DNA from: Siphonodentalium dalli
Taxonomy: Eukaryota; Mollusca; Scaphopoda; Gadilida; Siphonodentaliidae
Direction: 5' to 3'
Length of the DNA: 64,000 bases
Assembly: GCA_032622095.1 (NCBI GenBank)
Contig: CP136066.1
Location: 95,687,319 to 95,751,318, forward strand
The notes under the pieces were generated by a model. That model searched no databases. It had not been told where the DNA came from and was given only the letters and a program-made list of their open reading frames with translations. Below are positions 24,670 through 36,405 of the stretch, piece by piece. Positions within the stretch are counted from its first letter, which is position 1; each line of letters opens with the position of its first letter. The position numbers were made by a program, and so were the translations under genes.

Positions 24670-24726
24670 CTGGGTAACTGACAGGAAAACAAGAAACACG
24701 CACATCATTTGCTTGACAAAAGGCAT
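24670..24726 (-). CDS. signal-peptide exon with consensus splice donor (possible alternative first exon of the iGluR)
   Basis: An ATG opens 19 codons, MPFVKQMMCVFLVFLSVTQ, followed at once by CAG|GTAAGTG, a near-perfect donor in phase 0. The peptide has a short basic start and a hydrophobic core, as in a secretory signal. It lies in the iGluR intron between the last ATD exon and the exon at 22703-22822, on the same strand, 1.85 kb upstream of that exon, which begins in phase 0. Spliced together they would give a receptor with the ligand-binding domain and pore but no ATD, as in vertebrate kainate-binding proteins. It could instead belong to a nested gene or be chance; no promoter motif was recognised. 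Confidence 0.45.
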
Positions 24727-25146
24727 CTTATCGTATTACCACCAGTAATGACATATATATACCTCAAATATACCGAGCCGAGGGGGTGCTTAGTTATGAA
24801 CAACAACCCAGATACGAGATTTGAGAAAAATAATTTACGAATTTTTTGGGGGTTCGTCCAATCAGCAGGACATGGTAGATTACAGTAATAGAGACATATA
24901 CAATGCTTCATCCAGGAAAACATATTCCACACTGGACACGTCAGGGATGGGTCCAACAACCACCCTATAGTGAAAGTAACATGCATGGCACTCAATCGTA
25001 TATGAACGTCAAAGACAAAGACCAACGAGAGAAAACCACACCTGTAACCCAGACATTATTATACAATGGAATGAGTAGCTAGTAATATTACATGGCTCAT
25101 TTAAATTTAGTGGCAAGAGCGAGTTATTTATCAAAGGAAGAAACAC

Positions 25147-27057
25147 GTGTACAACGTGAAGGAGAATCCGTTAGTGAGTTCAAGAACCACTGAACATCTA
25201 AGTAAGATCATGTCTGATGTCGTAGAAGGTGCTACAAAGAGAGACAGGTACCCACAGAAACGACGCATTTTCTGTAAATGCACAAAGTGGCCTCAGGATG
25301 TAGAGGTTCCAAATAAAAGACAACGAAATTTGGAGGTAGTCTCCATAAAACTAATAAGTGTGTCTTGCAACAGCAACTAATGATACTTCAGATATTATTT
25401 TTATAAGATCCCCCCACACAAATTATTGTCATAAAGAACCAGTTATAAAGTCAATTGCCTCATTGCCACTGGTGCTTCTGTGTGAGTGCTCCACTCAACG
25501 ATTTTTTACACGATGGATAAGTCGTATAGGCCATGGCTGTTGGATGCTAATTGCCAACTTAATACGACTTATGCCGATAAGGTGACACCCCAATGGGTCG
25601 CTAAACGTTCAGTAACAATTAGTGTGTCTCCAAATTTCTTGTCGGATGATTGTATCATATTTAGATATATACCCCTGCAATCTTGGGGTAATACTTGCTG
25701 CACCAGAATGGATGTGAGCTAGACTCAAATGCTTCTCAACTCAAATGGGATGGGGCATCTTTCAAATGCACACTGGAAATCCAAAAGAGGAGAGAATATT
25801 GTTATCCCTCCTCTATCTTATATCATTACCCATAGTCTAACCAAAGACACATGTCGCACATGGAGAAATGCTATGGTTGTGATGGCCAGCCTTTGAGTTT
25901 ACGTACAAGGTGTATTTGGGGATCATGGTAAATTTGATATTTACCAGAGTATAGTATCTGTGAGGGTGATGAAGCCGGAATCAGTTCCCCAAAAAAAGAG
26001 CTATATGCAAAAACCCATCTAGCAGATGAGGAGTTCATCAGATCACATTTGATAGCAGCAGTTAACAACAAATTGAACGCCTAAAAATTCATGACCTAGC
26101 TGATAACGAAAGAACAAAGAGGCCAATGACTACCAAATCACATGCAAGTTTTGATGGAACAATGCGGACACTGAGTGATAAATATAGAGAAGTTCAAAAC
26201 AAGTTATCTTGAACATGGGCAGTCTCATTGTTTAGTCAGAAAGGGAAATTACTGAACAAATGTTACGATGAAAGACTCCTATCCAATACCAGGATTAGAT
26301 GAGAGCACTGAAGCATTAAGAGCCTCCGAATACTATTCAGGGGTTGATTTTGTCATAGGATATTGGCAAATCCCGTTTGCAGAGATACTGCTTTTGTCAG
26401 TGACATATGACTGCACGCTCACAATATCAATTCCGATCTATGCATTGTGTCCTTTGTAACTATGGGCCAACAATTGGAAAGTTAATGAACTGGTATTGGC
26501 GTAATTGCAGTGTCACGCATGTATGTTATACATCGACGACGTGTTGGTGTTCTCAAAGACATTTGGAGAACATTGCTCAAATTAGAGAATGTGTCATACA
26601 AAATCAAGGAGGTCGGTTTGAAAGTCTCTCCCAAAAACTCATTTATACCAAGATAATGACATTTCCTGTGACGTATCGTGTCTGAGAGCGATGTGCCGCC
26701 TGTTCTTGAACAAATTAGGGCTTTCTAATCGTGGGTGTCAACCATGAGATGTGAAAGATATATGTAGAACAGTGTCAGGACGCATTCTCCTAGTTAAATG
26801 ATGCATTAATGAAGAACCCAGTACTAAAGTATCCTGACTTAACAAAGACTTTCATAGTGGATACAGACGCTAGCCACCATATCCCCAGAGCAGTGTTATC
26901 ACAACATTTCGATCCCGGAGAATATGCGGTCACATATTGCAGTCTCTATCAAAACCTGAACGCAATTACTGTATTGCAAGGAAGGAATTCGGGGAAGTCT
27001 CGATGGACTGACGCCTGTAAGCTATTACATGTGAGAGTAATAGATCATCTGAGTTGA
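25147..27057 (+). pseudogene. Ty3/gypsy retrotransposon remnant (gag end, protease, RT, RNase H)
   Basis: Parts appear in canonical order but in shifting frames. A degenerate zinc knuckle lies at about 25250-25310 (FCKCTKW). In the protease at 25440-25722 the D-T-G-A-S active site reads ATGAS at 25465-25479, followed by a stop at 25483-25485. Reverse transcriptase starts with KDSYPIPGLDESTEAL and GYWQIPFAE (26268-26400). The finger/palm piece QFRSMH...LMNWYW follows in another frame, and YIDDVLVFSK at about 26530 in a third. RNase H has KTFIVDTDASH (26809-27057). At least four frame changes or stops, and no integrase or LTRs recognised: a dead copy. Confidence 0.85.
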
Positions 27058-27305
27058 TACACATGCAAATATTTCACTGATTGGTTCGATGCACTGATGA
27101 CAGTTATTGTCTAGCCATTGATAGCCATATTAATGTTTGAGACATTAGCTAGCTCTTGTTCCGTGCACACAATGATCTAGTCTTAAATATCATAGTTACA
27201 TCAGGATAAGTTTATTTATTTCAATTTTACATTTCTCGAAGCTTCTTTCCAAAGGGTGCTGGGGAGGAAGTTTTTCACCTCACCGTCGCAAATGCAACAT
27301 GTCTT

Positions 27306-30300
27306 ATAGTTAGGGAGCCCGCATATGTTCTATTTACACTTTTGCGTACAAAAGGTTTGACCCCCTAAAGTTGGTACCAATAATGGAACATTCTGAAAAA
27401 CCGATTTCTTAAGTTGCGCATTCCTGGGGTTTAGGGGCTGCTGAACCCCAAAAAGTGCCAAAAATCACTTCTATTTACACTTCCGCGTACATCGATGAAT
27501 TTTGGTTTGATGATACTCCTAAGTGTACTCATTAAGAAAACACAACTTAAGAAATGGATTTTCCTGGGGTTTTCAGATAAGAAAGGGGGTCCCATGCTGA
27601 ACCCCAAAACATGATTTTTCACTTTTTTTTACACTTTCGCGTACATCCATAATTTTTGGTCTCAAAGTACTTTGATATATACTAATTATAAAAACACAAC
27701 TTAAGAAGCAACTTTTCCTGGGGTTTTAAGATAAGAAGGAGGTCATCGGGTCACCCCTCAAAACGTAAAAAATCACTTTTATTTACATGATTGCATTCGT
27801 CCAACGTGTGTATATGTGCGTACACCCTGGAACGTTGCACTATTACAACCAATACATCCCTAAATCGATACGATCAACTTAAGAAATATATATTCATGTC
27901 GTTTACCCCCCCCCCCCCCCCCCCCCACAACCCGATCCATTTTCTAGAACTATAAGTGAGCCAGTTTTATGAAAATTATAGCGGGAAAATCTAGTAAATT
28001 GTACACAAATGTATATATTTTCGTGAAGCTAAGACATACTGACACTTTTTTGGGCCAAAATTGAAACTCACCATCCAAGATGGCCGCCAAAATGGCTGCC
28101 GGAAGTTGAAAATATGACATTTTTTCACAAATATCAATTTATGCTGTTTGGAACTGGTTGAGTAATGCAACTTTATTTTGTGTTTTTTATATTAACTGAT
28201 CATTGGAGCAATTAAATAAGCAATTATTGGGGTCCTAACATCTTCCGATCCCTCAAAAATTCGATTTTACAGAACGCAGTACAAAATTTTACAAAAAAAA
28301 AACAATTGAGATTCTAGTCATATTTCAACAAGAAATGAAAAGAACATTGTAATGTAAGTGAGGCATATCATTACCTATGAATATTCCAAATCTATGGAAC
28401 CATAAATCTTACCTTGGCTCAAAATGGCTGCGAAAATGGCCGCTAAAATTTGGAAAATGGTAAATATTGCCCCAGGGTGTCCTGCAATCGCTTACAAGTT
28501 GTGTTGATGTACACAATTGGCTAATCTGTTTTCTATACATTGCATACTAACATGTCTGATGCACCATGGATCATTTTTACTATTGTCACCACTGACATTT
28601 ACCAGAAATATTGGACATAAATATCGGCAAGAATTCACTTTTCGGGGTTCGACCATTTGTTCAAGTAAAATGTAACTATCTTTGGATTGAAAGGTGTTTA
28701 TTGTTTTGGTCTATCTTAAATGTGTCACACTACGGTGTTTATAGACTAAATTGCTCAAGATGGCTTCCAAAATGGCAACCAAATTTGTAAAAATTTAAAA
28801 GTTAACATATCCCGAACATTATTCTCTGCGTTATCCGAAAAAAAGTGGCAAATTGTTACTCACTTGGTTATTGTACGTGTTAGTTACAATGTAATTAACT
28901 GACAACTACGTTGTATTATGTTTGTCCCAGTTCCGTATGGGGCATGACAAATTCATTTTAAAGTTGCAGTATGGAATTTTGCGGAGAACCATATTATTGA
29001 AAGGAAATGGGCAGAACTTTGAGACTGAACTGAGATGAACCATGATATGTGGGTATTCTGGCCCATTATGATAAAAATTTATCAACTGGATACAGGGTGG
29101 AAGCCAAGATGGTAGCCAGGGAGTTATGACCATATATGAGGATAATAGGTATACGGGGAGTTATTGTATGGTCGTGAATGGTGTGTGGGTATATAGGGAG
29201 TGCCCTGTTGGTAACGATGGGGCGTATATTTATATATGTTGTGGATGTGTTATCATTGGTGGTGTATGGGGAGTAGATTTATTATCATGGATGGCGTGTA
29301 TGAGTATGGCAAGTATGGAACTTATGAGTGGTCGTATGTGCGGATATTGGTATATCTGGACGGGCTAATCATTGGTGATATGCATATGTAAACCTGGATT
29401 TACTCCATGGTCATGGGTATGGCGAATAGGTATACATGCAGTGGATGTATGGTCCATGTGAGGTGAATATGTATACATTGAGTGACTGTATGATCGTGAA
29501 TGTAGTGAATATGTATACATAGAGTGACTATATGGTCGGGTGTAGGTGTTCATGCATGGTGACTCGTGGCTGTATCGTCATTTGTGGTATGTACGGGTAT
29601 AACCAAGTATGGCTGTATGATCAGGTGTACCAGTACATGTACGTGTATAAAGTGGGTGACTATGTTGTCATTTGTGTGGTGTTTATGTACATATGGAGTG
29701 ACTGGGGTAATGGGTGGGTTGTACATATGTACCTTGAGTGGCTATCGCTTTCCACAATAACTCAAGAATATGTTAATCAATAGAGAGGTCATGTCATATC
29801 GTGGAAAGCGATAGCCACCAATTAACACACAGTCATTACATATATACATAAACACCACATACATAACAATATAGTTACCCACTGTATACATGTACACCTG
29901 GCCCATGACCACGGATGACCATACAGCCACGCGTCACAATGCAGGCACACCGGGTATACTCCTAAACATGACCCATAACCATATAGTCACTCCATGTATA
30001 CCCATTCATCTCACCATTTGCCATAAGGTCATCCCCTGTATACATATTCTCCAAACGCATGGTCAAATGAACAATCAATATATACATCAACACCACAACA
30101 ATGACCATAAAGTCATTCCAGTATACATATGTACATCACCAATGGCCATATAGCCACTCGCTTCATACACATACCCTCACCCATGTTACCTGGTATACTC
30201 CTTCACCTGACATATGGCCATATAGTCACCCCGTGTGTACCTATTCAAAACATTCATACACGATCATGGTCAATCCTTGTATTCATATTCACCCCAACAG

Positions 30301-33300
30301 TGGCCATGCCAATCCATGTATTCCTATTTGTCACACCATAGCCGAATAGCCACTAAAGATATACTAATACACCCCAGCCATGTCAGTATAGTCACTCCAT
30401 GTATGCATATGCACCTCATCCATGTCCATATAGCCACTCGCTATATACACATATCCCTCGCCCATGACAATAAAGCAACACGTGTGTGTACTGGTATAAC
30501 CTACACATGACAATACCGACACGAGTCACCAAACAGGAACACCAGGTACATGTATACTCATACGCCTGTCACCACCTGTATAGATGTTCATTACATTTAT
30601 GATCATACAGTCACTACTTGTATACCTACATGTACTCATCTCACCATTAACCATACAGTCACTACATGTATACCTATTCGACACATATAGTCATATAACC
30701 ACTTGATATACGTATTCAGCCCATCATAGACCATATATTCACTCCAGGTATACATGTAACGCTCACTAATGGCCATTCAGCCCTTCCAGATATACAAAAA
30801 ACCCGCACATACCACCACTCAAACAATCCATACTTGCATATACACCTCACACATGACAATTCAGCAATTCACTGTATAATCATACACGCCATCCATGATA
30901 ATACAGCTAAGACCTATACACCCACCAATGATAATACATCCACGATATATATAAATATACATCCCACCCGTTACAACAAGGACACTCCCTATGTACCCAC
31001 ACGCTCGATAATGTCCACCAGCTTACTCCAGGTATTCATATTCAATCATGACCGTACATTCATTCCATATATACCTATACACATTACCCGTAACCATAAA
31101 ATCACTACCTATTTATCCACACACCCCATCCATGATCATACAGACAACACATGTACATCCCACCCATGACCTTACAGTCACTCCATATATACATAATCAA
31201 CACATAGATGAACATGTAGATATATCCATACACCACACCAATGACCATACAGGCACACCGGATGCACCCCTACTGGATATACACAATCATACACCATACA
31301 GTCACTCCATGCATACCGATTCACCTCACACCTGACCATGACCTCTCCCTGTATACCTAGATGCATCTTACCATGGACAACCCACTTATAACCATATAGT
31401 CACTCATTGTATACCTACTAACATCAGTCATGACATACAATAACTCCATGTATACCTATTCACCTCACATATGATCACAGAGTAACTCCCTGGCTACGAT
31501 CTTGGCATCCACACTGTATCCTGTAGACATTTTTTTTTATCATAATGGACCAGAATAGCCAACTATTATGGTCCATCTCAGTTCTGTCTCAAATTTCTGC
31601 CCATTTCCTTTCAATAAATATGGCCAAAATCACAAAAGAGGTTCTCGGCAAATTACATACTTTAAAATGAATTTGTCATGCCCCATACGGAACTGGGACA
31701 ACTGGGAATAGAACATGTAGTTGTCAGTTAATTAACTAACACGTATAATAACCAAGTGAGTCACAATTTGCTATCTTTTCGGATAATGCAGAGAATGTTC
31801 GGGATATATGTAAAAAATTAGCATTTTACAAATTTGGTTGCCATTTTGGAAGCCATCTTGAGCTTTGAGAAATTTGGTCTATAAACACCGTAGTGTGACA
31901 CATTTAAGATAGACCAAAACAATAAACACCTTTCAATCCAAAGATAGTTATATTTTACCTGAAAAAATGGTTCAAACCTGAAAACTGAATTTTTGCCAAT
32001 ATTTATGTCAAGTTGTTTTTAGAGAAAAGTCCAATATTTTTGACGATGTCAGTGGTGAAAATAGAACAATTAACCATGGTGCATCAGACATGTTAGCATT
32101 CAATGTATAGAATGCAGAATGGCCCATTTTATACATCAACACAACTTGTAAGCGATTGAAGGACACGCTGGTGTAATATTTACCATTTTCCATATTTTGG
32201 CGGCCATATTGGCAGCCATTTTGAGCCAAAGTAAGAATTTTGGTTCCAGTGATTTGGAATATGCATAGGTAATAATATGCCTCACTCACATTACAAAGTT
32301 CTGTTCATTTCTTGTTGAAATATGACTAGAATCCCAATTGTGATTTGTTTTGGTGAAATTTTATACCCCATTCTGTACAATCAAATTTTTGAGGGATCGG
32401 AAGGGGTTAGGACCCCAATAATTCCATATTTAATTGATCCAATGATCAGTTAATATAAAAAACACAAAATAAAGTTGCATTACTCAACCAGTTCCAAACA
32501 GCATGAATTGATCTAGAAGATATTTGTGAAAAAAGTCATATTTTCAACTTCCGGCAGCCATTTTGGCGGCCATCTTGGATGGTGAGTTTCAATTTTGGCC
32601 CAAAAAAGTGTCATTATGTCTTAGCTTCACGAAAATATATACATTTGTGTACATTTTACTAGATTTTCCCGCTATATTTTTCATAAAACTGGCTCACTTA
32701 TAGTTCTAGAAAATGGATCGGGTTGTGGGAGGGGGGGGGGGGGGGGGTAACAAGTCTCGTTCTTATCAGAAAACGACATGAATATATATTTTTTAAGTTG
32801 ATCGTATCGATTTAGGGATGTATTGGTTGTAATAGTGCAACGTACAAGCGATGTACGCACATATGCACACGTTGGACAAATGCAATCATGTAAATAAAAG
32901 TGATTTTTTTACGTTTTGAGGGGTGACCCGATGACCCCCTTCTTATCTTAAAACCCCAGGAAAAGTTGCTTCTTAAGTTGTGTTTTTATAATTAGTATAT
33001 ATCAAAGTACTTTGAGACCAAAAATTATGGATGTACGCGAAAGTGTAAAAAAAAGTGAAAAATCACGTTTTGGGGTTCAGCATGGGACCCCCTTTCTTAT
33101 CTGAAAACCCCAGGAAAATCCCTTTCTTAAGTTGTGTTTTCTTAATGAGTACACTTAGGAGTATCATCAAACCAAAATTCATCGATGTACGCGGAAGTGT
33201 AAATAGAAGTGATTTTTGGCACTTTTTGGGGTTCAGCAGCCCCTAAACCCCAGGAATGCGCAACTTAAGAAATTGGATTTTCAGAATGTTCCATTATTGG

Positions 33301-33372
33301 TACCAACTTTAGGGGGGTCAAACCTTTTGTACGCAAAAGTGTAAATAGAACATATGCGGGCTCCCTAACTAT
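27306..33372. mobile_element. giant 6.07 kb foldback element with central head-to-head minisatellite
   Basis: Left arm 27306-29130 and right arm about 31490-33372 are reverse complements, starting atagttagggagcccgcata and ending with its complement. In the outer 0.65 kb almost every base matches; for example, a 63-codon frame present in both arms differs at one residue. The inner parts show small indels. A run of 21 C (27906-27926) is mirrored by 17 G (32731-32747). The middle holds a minisatellite that reverses orientation at about 29778. No transposase is seen. It lies in the iGluR intron, ending about 360 bp from the exon at 33731-33901. Target duplications were not recognised. Confidence 0.9.
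29126..31490. repeat. about 42-48 bp minisatellite, head-to-head around a hairpin
   Basis: Units of the type ATGTATACATGGAGTGACTA followed by TATGGTCATGGGTGG-like sequence run in one orientation at 29126-29735 and in reverse complement at 29825-31490. The switch is at an inverted pair, GGCTATCGCTTTCCAC (29739-29754) and its complement (29801-29816), with a 46-base loop. The right block is over twice as long as the left. Sequence between units varies, so the array is old or has mixed subfamilies. Open frames on both strands rich in His/Ile/Thr or Tyr/Val are repeat artefacts. Confidence 0.9.
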
Positions 33373-33730
33373 TAGCTCTAAAGTGACATCTGCACTAAGG
33401 CCCATATGAGGTCCCAATAACATAAATATGGTGTTTTTGCAGTTATAATGTTTTAAACTGTTACAAATGTCAAATATGGGCAGAAAACAGAAAAGGTCTT
33501 TAGGAAAAAAATTGCATGAGGTTGTAAACAAATCGTTTCTTGACTCTCGGACCATCCACACACCCTGGCATTACTTCCTGCAGATTTTGAATTTCCCCCT
33601 GATGTAGAGCGATATTTTATGTATTTATCAATATATGTAATGCCTTCTTCCAAATTACGTTGGCACCAGTTAGTAAGTTCAAAAAGAGCTATTTCTGTGG
33701 AAAAAATGAAAACCCCATAGTTTCACCTAC

Positions 33731-33901
33731 CCTCTTCCACATCTCAGTTCCATTTCGATTTTCAACTCTTGGGTTATATGATCCACTGCATGATATTTCT
33801 TTTCCAGTGAATTCCTTTGTATGAGTCGTTAGGTTCCAAATTGTAACATTTGACCCAATGATCTCCATGGATATATCAATAGAATTCCGGACATCTTCTG
33901 T
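33731..33901 (-). CDS. iGluR exon E (end of amino-terminal domain)
   Basis: The exon has 57 codons in phase 0 at both ends, with acceptor tttcaaattacag and donor AGG|GTAGGT. The translation runs from TEDVRNSIDISMEIIGSNV through WNLTTHTKEFTGKEISC to NGTEMWKR. The F-T-G-K-E segment matches the F-x-G-x-t-G motif that closes iGluR amino-terminal domains before the strand leading to the ligand-binding domain. It has NVT, NLT and NGT sequons. It joins directly to the exon at 22703-22822 (…EMWKR-RSREIGQW…). The 6 kb foldback element ends about 360 bp from its downstream edge. Confidence 0.75.
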
Positions 33902-35198
33902 CTGTAATTTGAAAGTTAAGATAATAATTATCCACATCCTGTGTATATCAACATAATTCAGGAAAAACAAATAATTTGTTTTGTTTTGCTTCCGTGTGTA
34001 TCACCGAAGAGTGTTTTGTGTCAGTTAGTTCCTGGTGTGGTAAAATAAAGAGCGTTTAACCCTTTCAATTCTAAATGGATTCCCAAGTCAGTTAAAGTAT
34101 GTTCACAGGAATTTGTATATTATTGATCTGCATGGTAGTTAAGGCGATAAAAAAACAGCCGACAGATGGATAAAAAGTGCAATAGCAGCGCTATTTATTG
34201 AGTGACATGTTTAGATAATACGTTATGAACATTTCCTATGGGATAACTACTCATGAACGATGCTTTAGTATAGAAGAGGTTAAACAGCTGATAAATTGAT
34301 ATAATGTCAGTTAGTCTATTCAGAGTATTTATACAGTCAGTAGTACCCGGCATTGTCCAGTTTAATGTAATCGTGAATCCTCCGCTGTTGAAATGCGATT
34401 GGAATAGAGAATACTCTAATAGCTCAACGAAGTCATTCTCATAAATTTTATATCAAAATAGGCATTACAAAATGTCATTCCTATACATGGATTATAAGGA
34501 GTGACTCACCTTGTCGGATTGATTGCCATTAGTTTATCGCGATAAATTTGTCCCGGGTAAAGAAGTAAATATTTACAACGGTGCTTAAGCTTCCTACAAA
34601 CGTTACCTCTTATTAAATGGTACAATCTACGTGATTTGAATTATTGGCAATAGTAGCTGATTTACGCATTCTTCTCGATAATTGCCGAGTAGTCACTTGT
34701 CAAGTTGTGTTGATTCAATAAATTTAAACACAGTTTGCCTTTAACAAGTAACCAAACATATTGTAGGGTTTAATTCTAATAGGACATGACTCATTCGAAC
34801 CTCAAAACTTGAATGTTTTTCAACGTAATATGGAGGGATGGATACGATAGGTCGATAAATAAACGTACTATTTATACACCGGCTTCGTATGCTCTGAAAA
34901 ACACTTGCCAAGTCACAGCCATTTTTCAGCCGTATTCAACTTTGCGCCAGAAGTCAGACAATCGCTCTTTATTGCTACCATATCAGGAATAGAATAACAT
35001 GGAACGCTTTTTTTCTGTTCCATGTCGTACACATGGCTGTTCTGTGTTTGGGACCCAAACACAGTATTCACAGTTGTATTTTTCAATACTTCAATGTGTG
35101 TTTTTGGTTTACATAATGTTCGTAGAAAGGTAGTTATTATTGTTATCGACCTATTTCCATACCGGGAAAAATTTTAAAGCGAATAATATTATGTGTAT
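33902..35198. other. intron sequence, no gene seen
   Basis: Contains a single inverted relative of the 11 kb repeat near 34200-34270 and a copy of the acgctcttta word at about 34970 and 35006. No exon could be fitted to the phase 0 needed by the flanking iGluR exons. Confidence 0.45.
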
Positions 35199-35390
35199 TT
35201 ATTTGGCGCACAAACCGCCATGTGGCTTTAAATTAGCAATTAATTGTTTATATAATTTGTTGGTGTCGCGACCCGCTCCTAACTCGGAGGATGCCGCTTT
35301 GGCATCTTCAAACGACACTAGTAGATTCATTGCATCATCTAAATGTCGAATGTTAATTATAATGCCCACACCTCCCCATCCATAACGTAA
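35199..35390 (-). CDS. unassigned protein-like open frame (possible exon or pseudogene)
   Basis: On the minus strand a frame reads RHLDDAMNLLVSFEDAKAAS, then SELGAGRDTNKLYKQLIANL, ending at a TAA at 35199-35201. The amphipathic, Ala/Leu/Lys-rich composition differs from the surrounding noise, and a second frame just upstream (LRFQAMGYVMDGEVWAL) also looks protein-like, suggesting a frameshifted pseudogene. I do not recognise the family. It cannot be fitted into the iGluR in phase. Confidence 0.25.
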   Translation of the reverse strand, partial: LRYGWGGVGIIINIRHLDDAMNLLVSFEDAKAASSELGAGRDTNKLYKQLIANLKPHGGLCAK

Positions 35391-35984
35391 CCCATTGCCT
35401 GGAACCTAAGTGTACCGAAATGCTCGAAAATGGCGGCCAAATATTCTCATATCGCAGTGAGTATTCAATGTTTAACCTATATCAATAAATAAATAGCAAA
35501 TGAGCTATGTGTTAATTTTGACTTCGGTGGCCATCTTTCGAGTTTGTCGCCAAAATCTCATTAAAACGAATCTATTCGATATCAAGTTTTGAATTATCCG
35601 AGATGAGTTTCTGAGAGAGCTCAGTCTAATATCATGCTGATATCTTCAGAAAATAGCTCTGCCAACTTTGATCCACACCATTAGACTCGCGGGGATGCCT
35701 ACATGTATATATAGTTATAGTTGACAGTAACATTTAGTATCAATTGTGGTGCCCTCATCTCGGCAAGCTATGCCCCCTATCGCGACGCTGTTAAAGCATA
35801 ACCAAAGCACTCCAATATGGACTCCGGTTCAAATTTGGGTAATTTTTTAAATAGAGTAAAAAATGGCACAAACTTCGCACGAGACGCTAAAAACAACTAT
35901 ACGTATATTATATATAGTAAATAACACTTTACCTTTGACAGAACTTGTTGTTGAGAAATTTCCACAAACAAAACTGAATCCTGG

Positions 35985-36405
35985 TTGGGGAGTTCTCTGT
36001 CAAGAATGCTTTGTTGAGAAATCCATATAATACAGCACAAAACATGATTTAATTCTCATGTTTTTGAAGCGAGTGATCGAATTTTGAAATGACACAACCA
36101 GATATCACACAGCAGTATTTGGCAATGACTGTATCCATTGTAAACATGCTGTTGGGAATTCATTGAGTAATCTCTTGATTAATCCTGATTGGGATTTGGA
36201 CCAGGCTGGCCATCTTAAAATACAAGCTGGCTTGCTGAGGGAATCTGAACTTGCACAATTACAGTCACAGTCAAATCCAGCTGTTTCCTTTCTGTTGAAG
36301 TTGAGCCACAACACATACCCTGGCTTTGGAACATTTTAATTAAATATGTTTAGTTACTACAAAATGTGGATTTCTCAACAAAGCGTTTCTTATAGACTTC
36401 TCCTG
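35985..36405. mobile_element. about 0.42 kb MITE-like element
   Basis: The word TGCTTTGTTGAGAAATCC at about 36009-36026 is mirrored by GGATTTCTCAACAAAGCG at 36369-36386. The flanking gagttctctgtcaag and gtcttatagacttctcc words extend the inverted pair to about 30 bp. The interior has no convincing gene: a 69-codon minus-strand frame at 36105-36314 has no known motif. Confidence 0.55.

Noticed and set aside
27431-27622. 63-codon frame conserved in both arms (also 33055-33246) as a gene of the foldback element
   Set aside because: Conservation follows from near-identity of the arms over all sites; there is no start context, motif or preference for silent changes.
29126-31335. Many Tyr/Val-rich and His/Thr/Ile-rich open frames of 60-111 codons
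   Set aside because: They are present on both strands and in several frames of the minisatellite, so the repeat's base pattern explains them.
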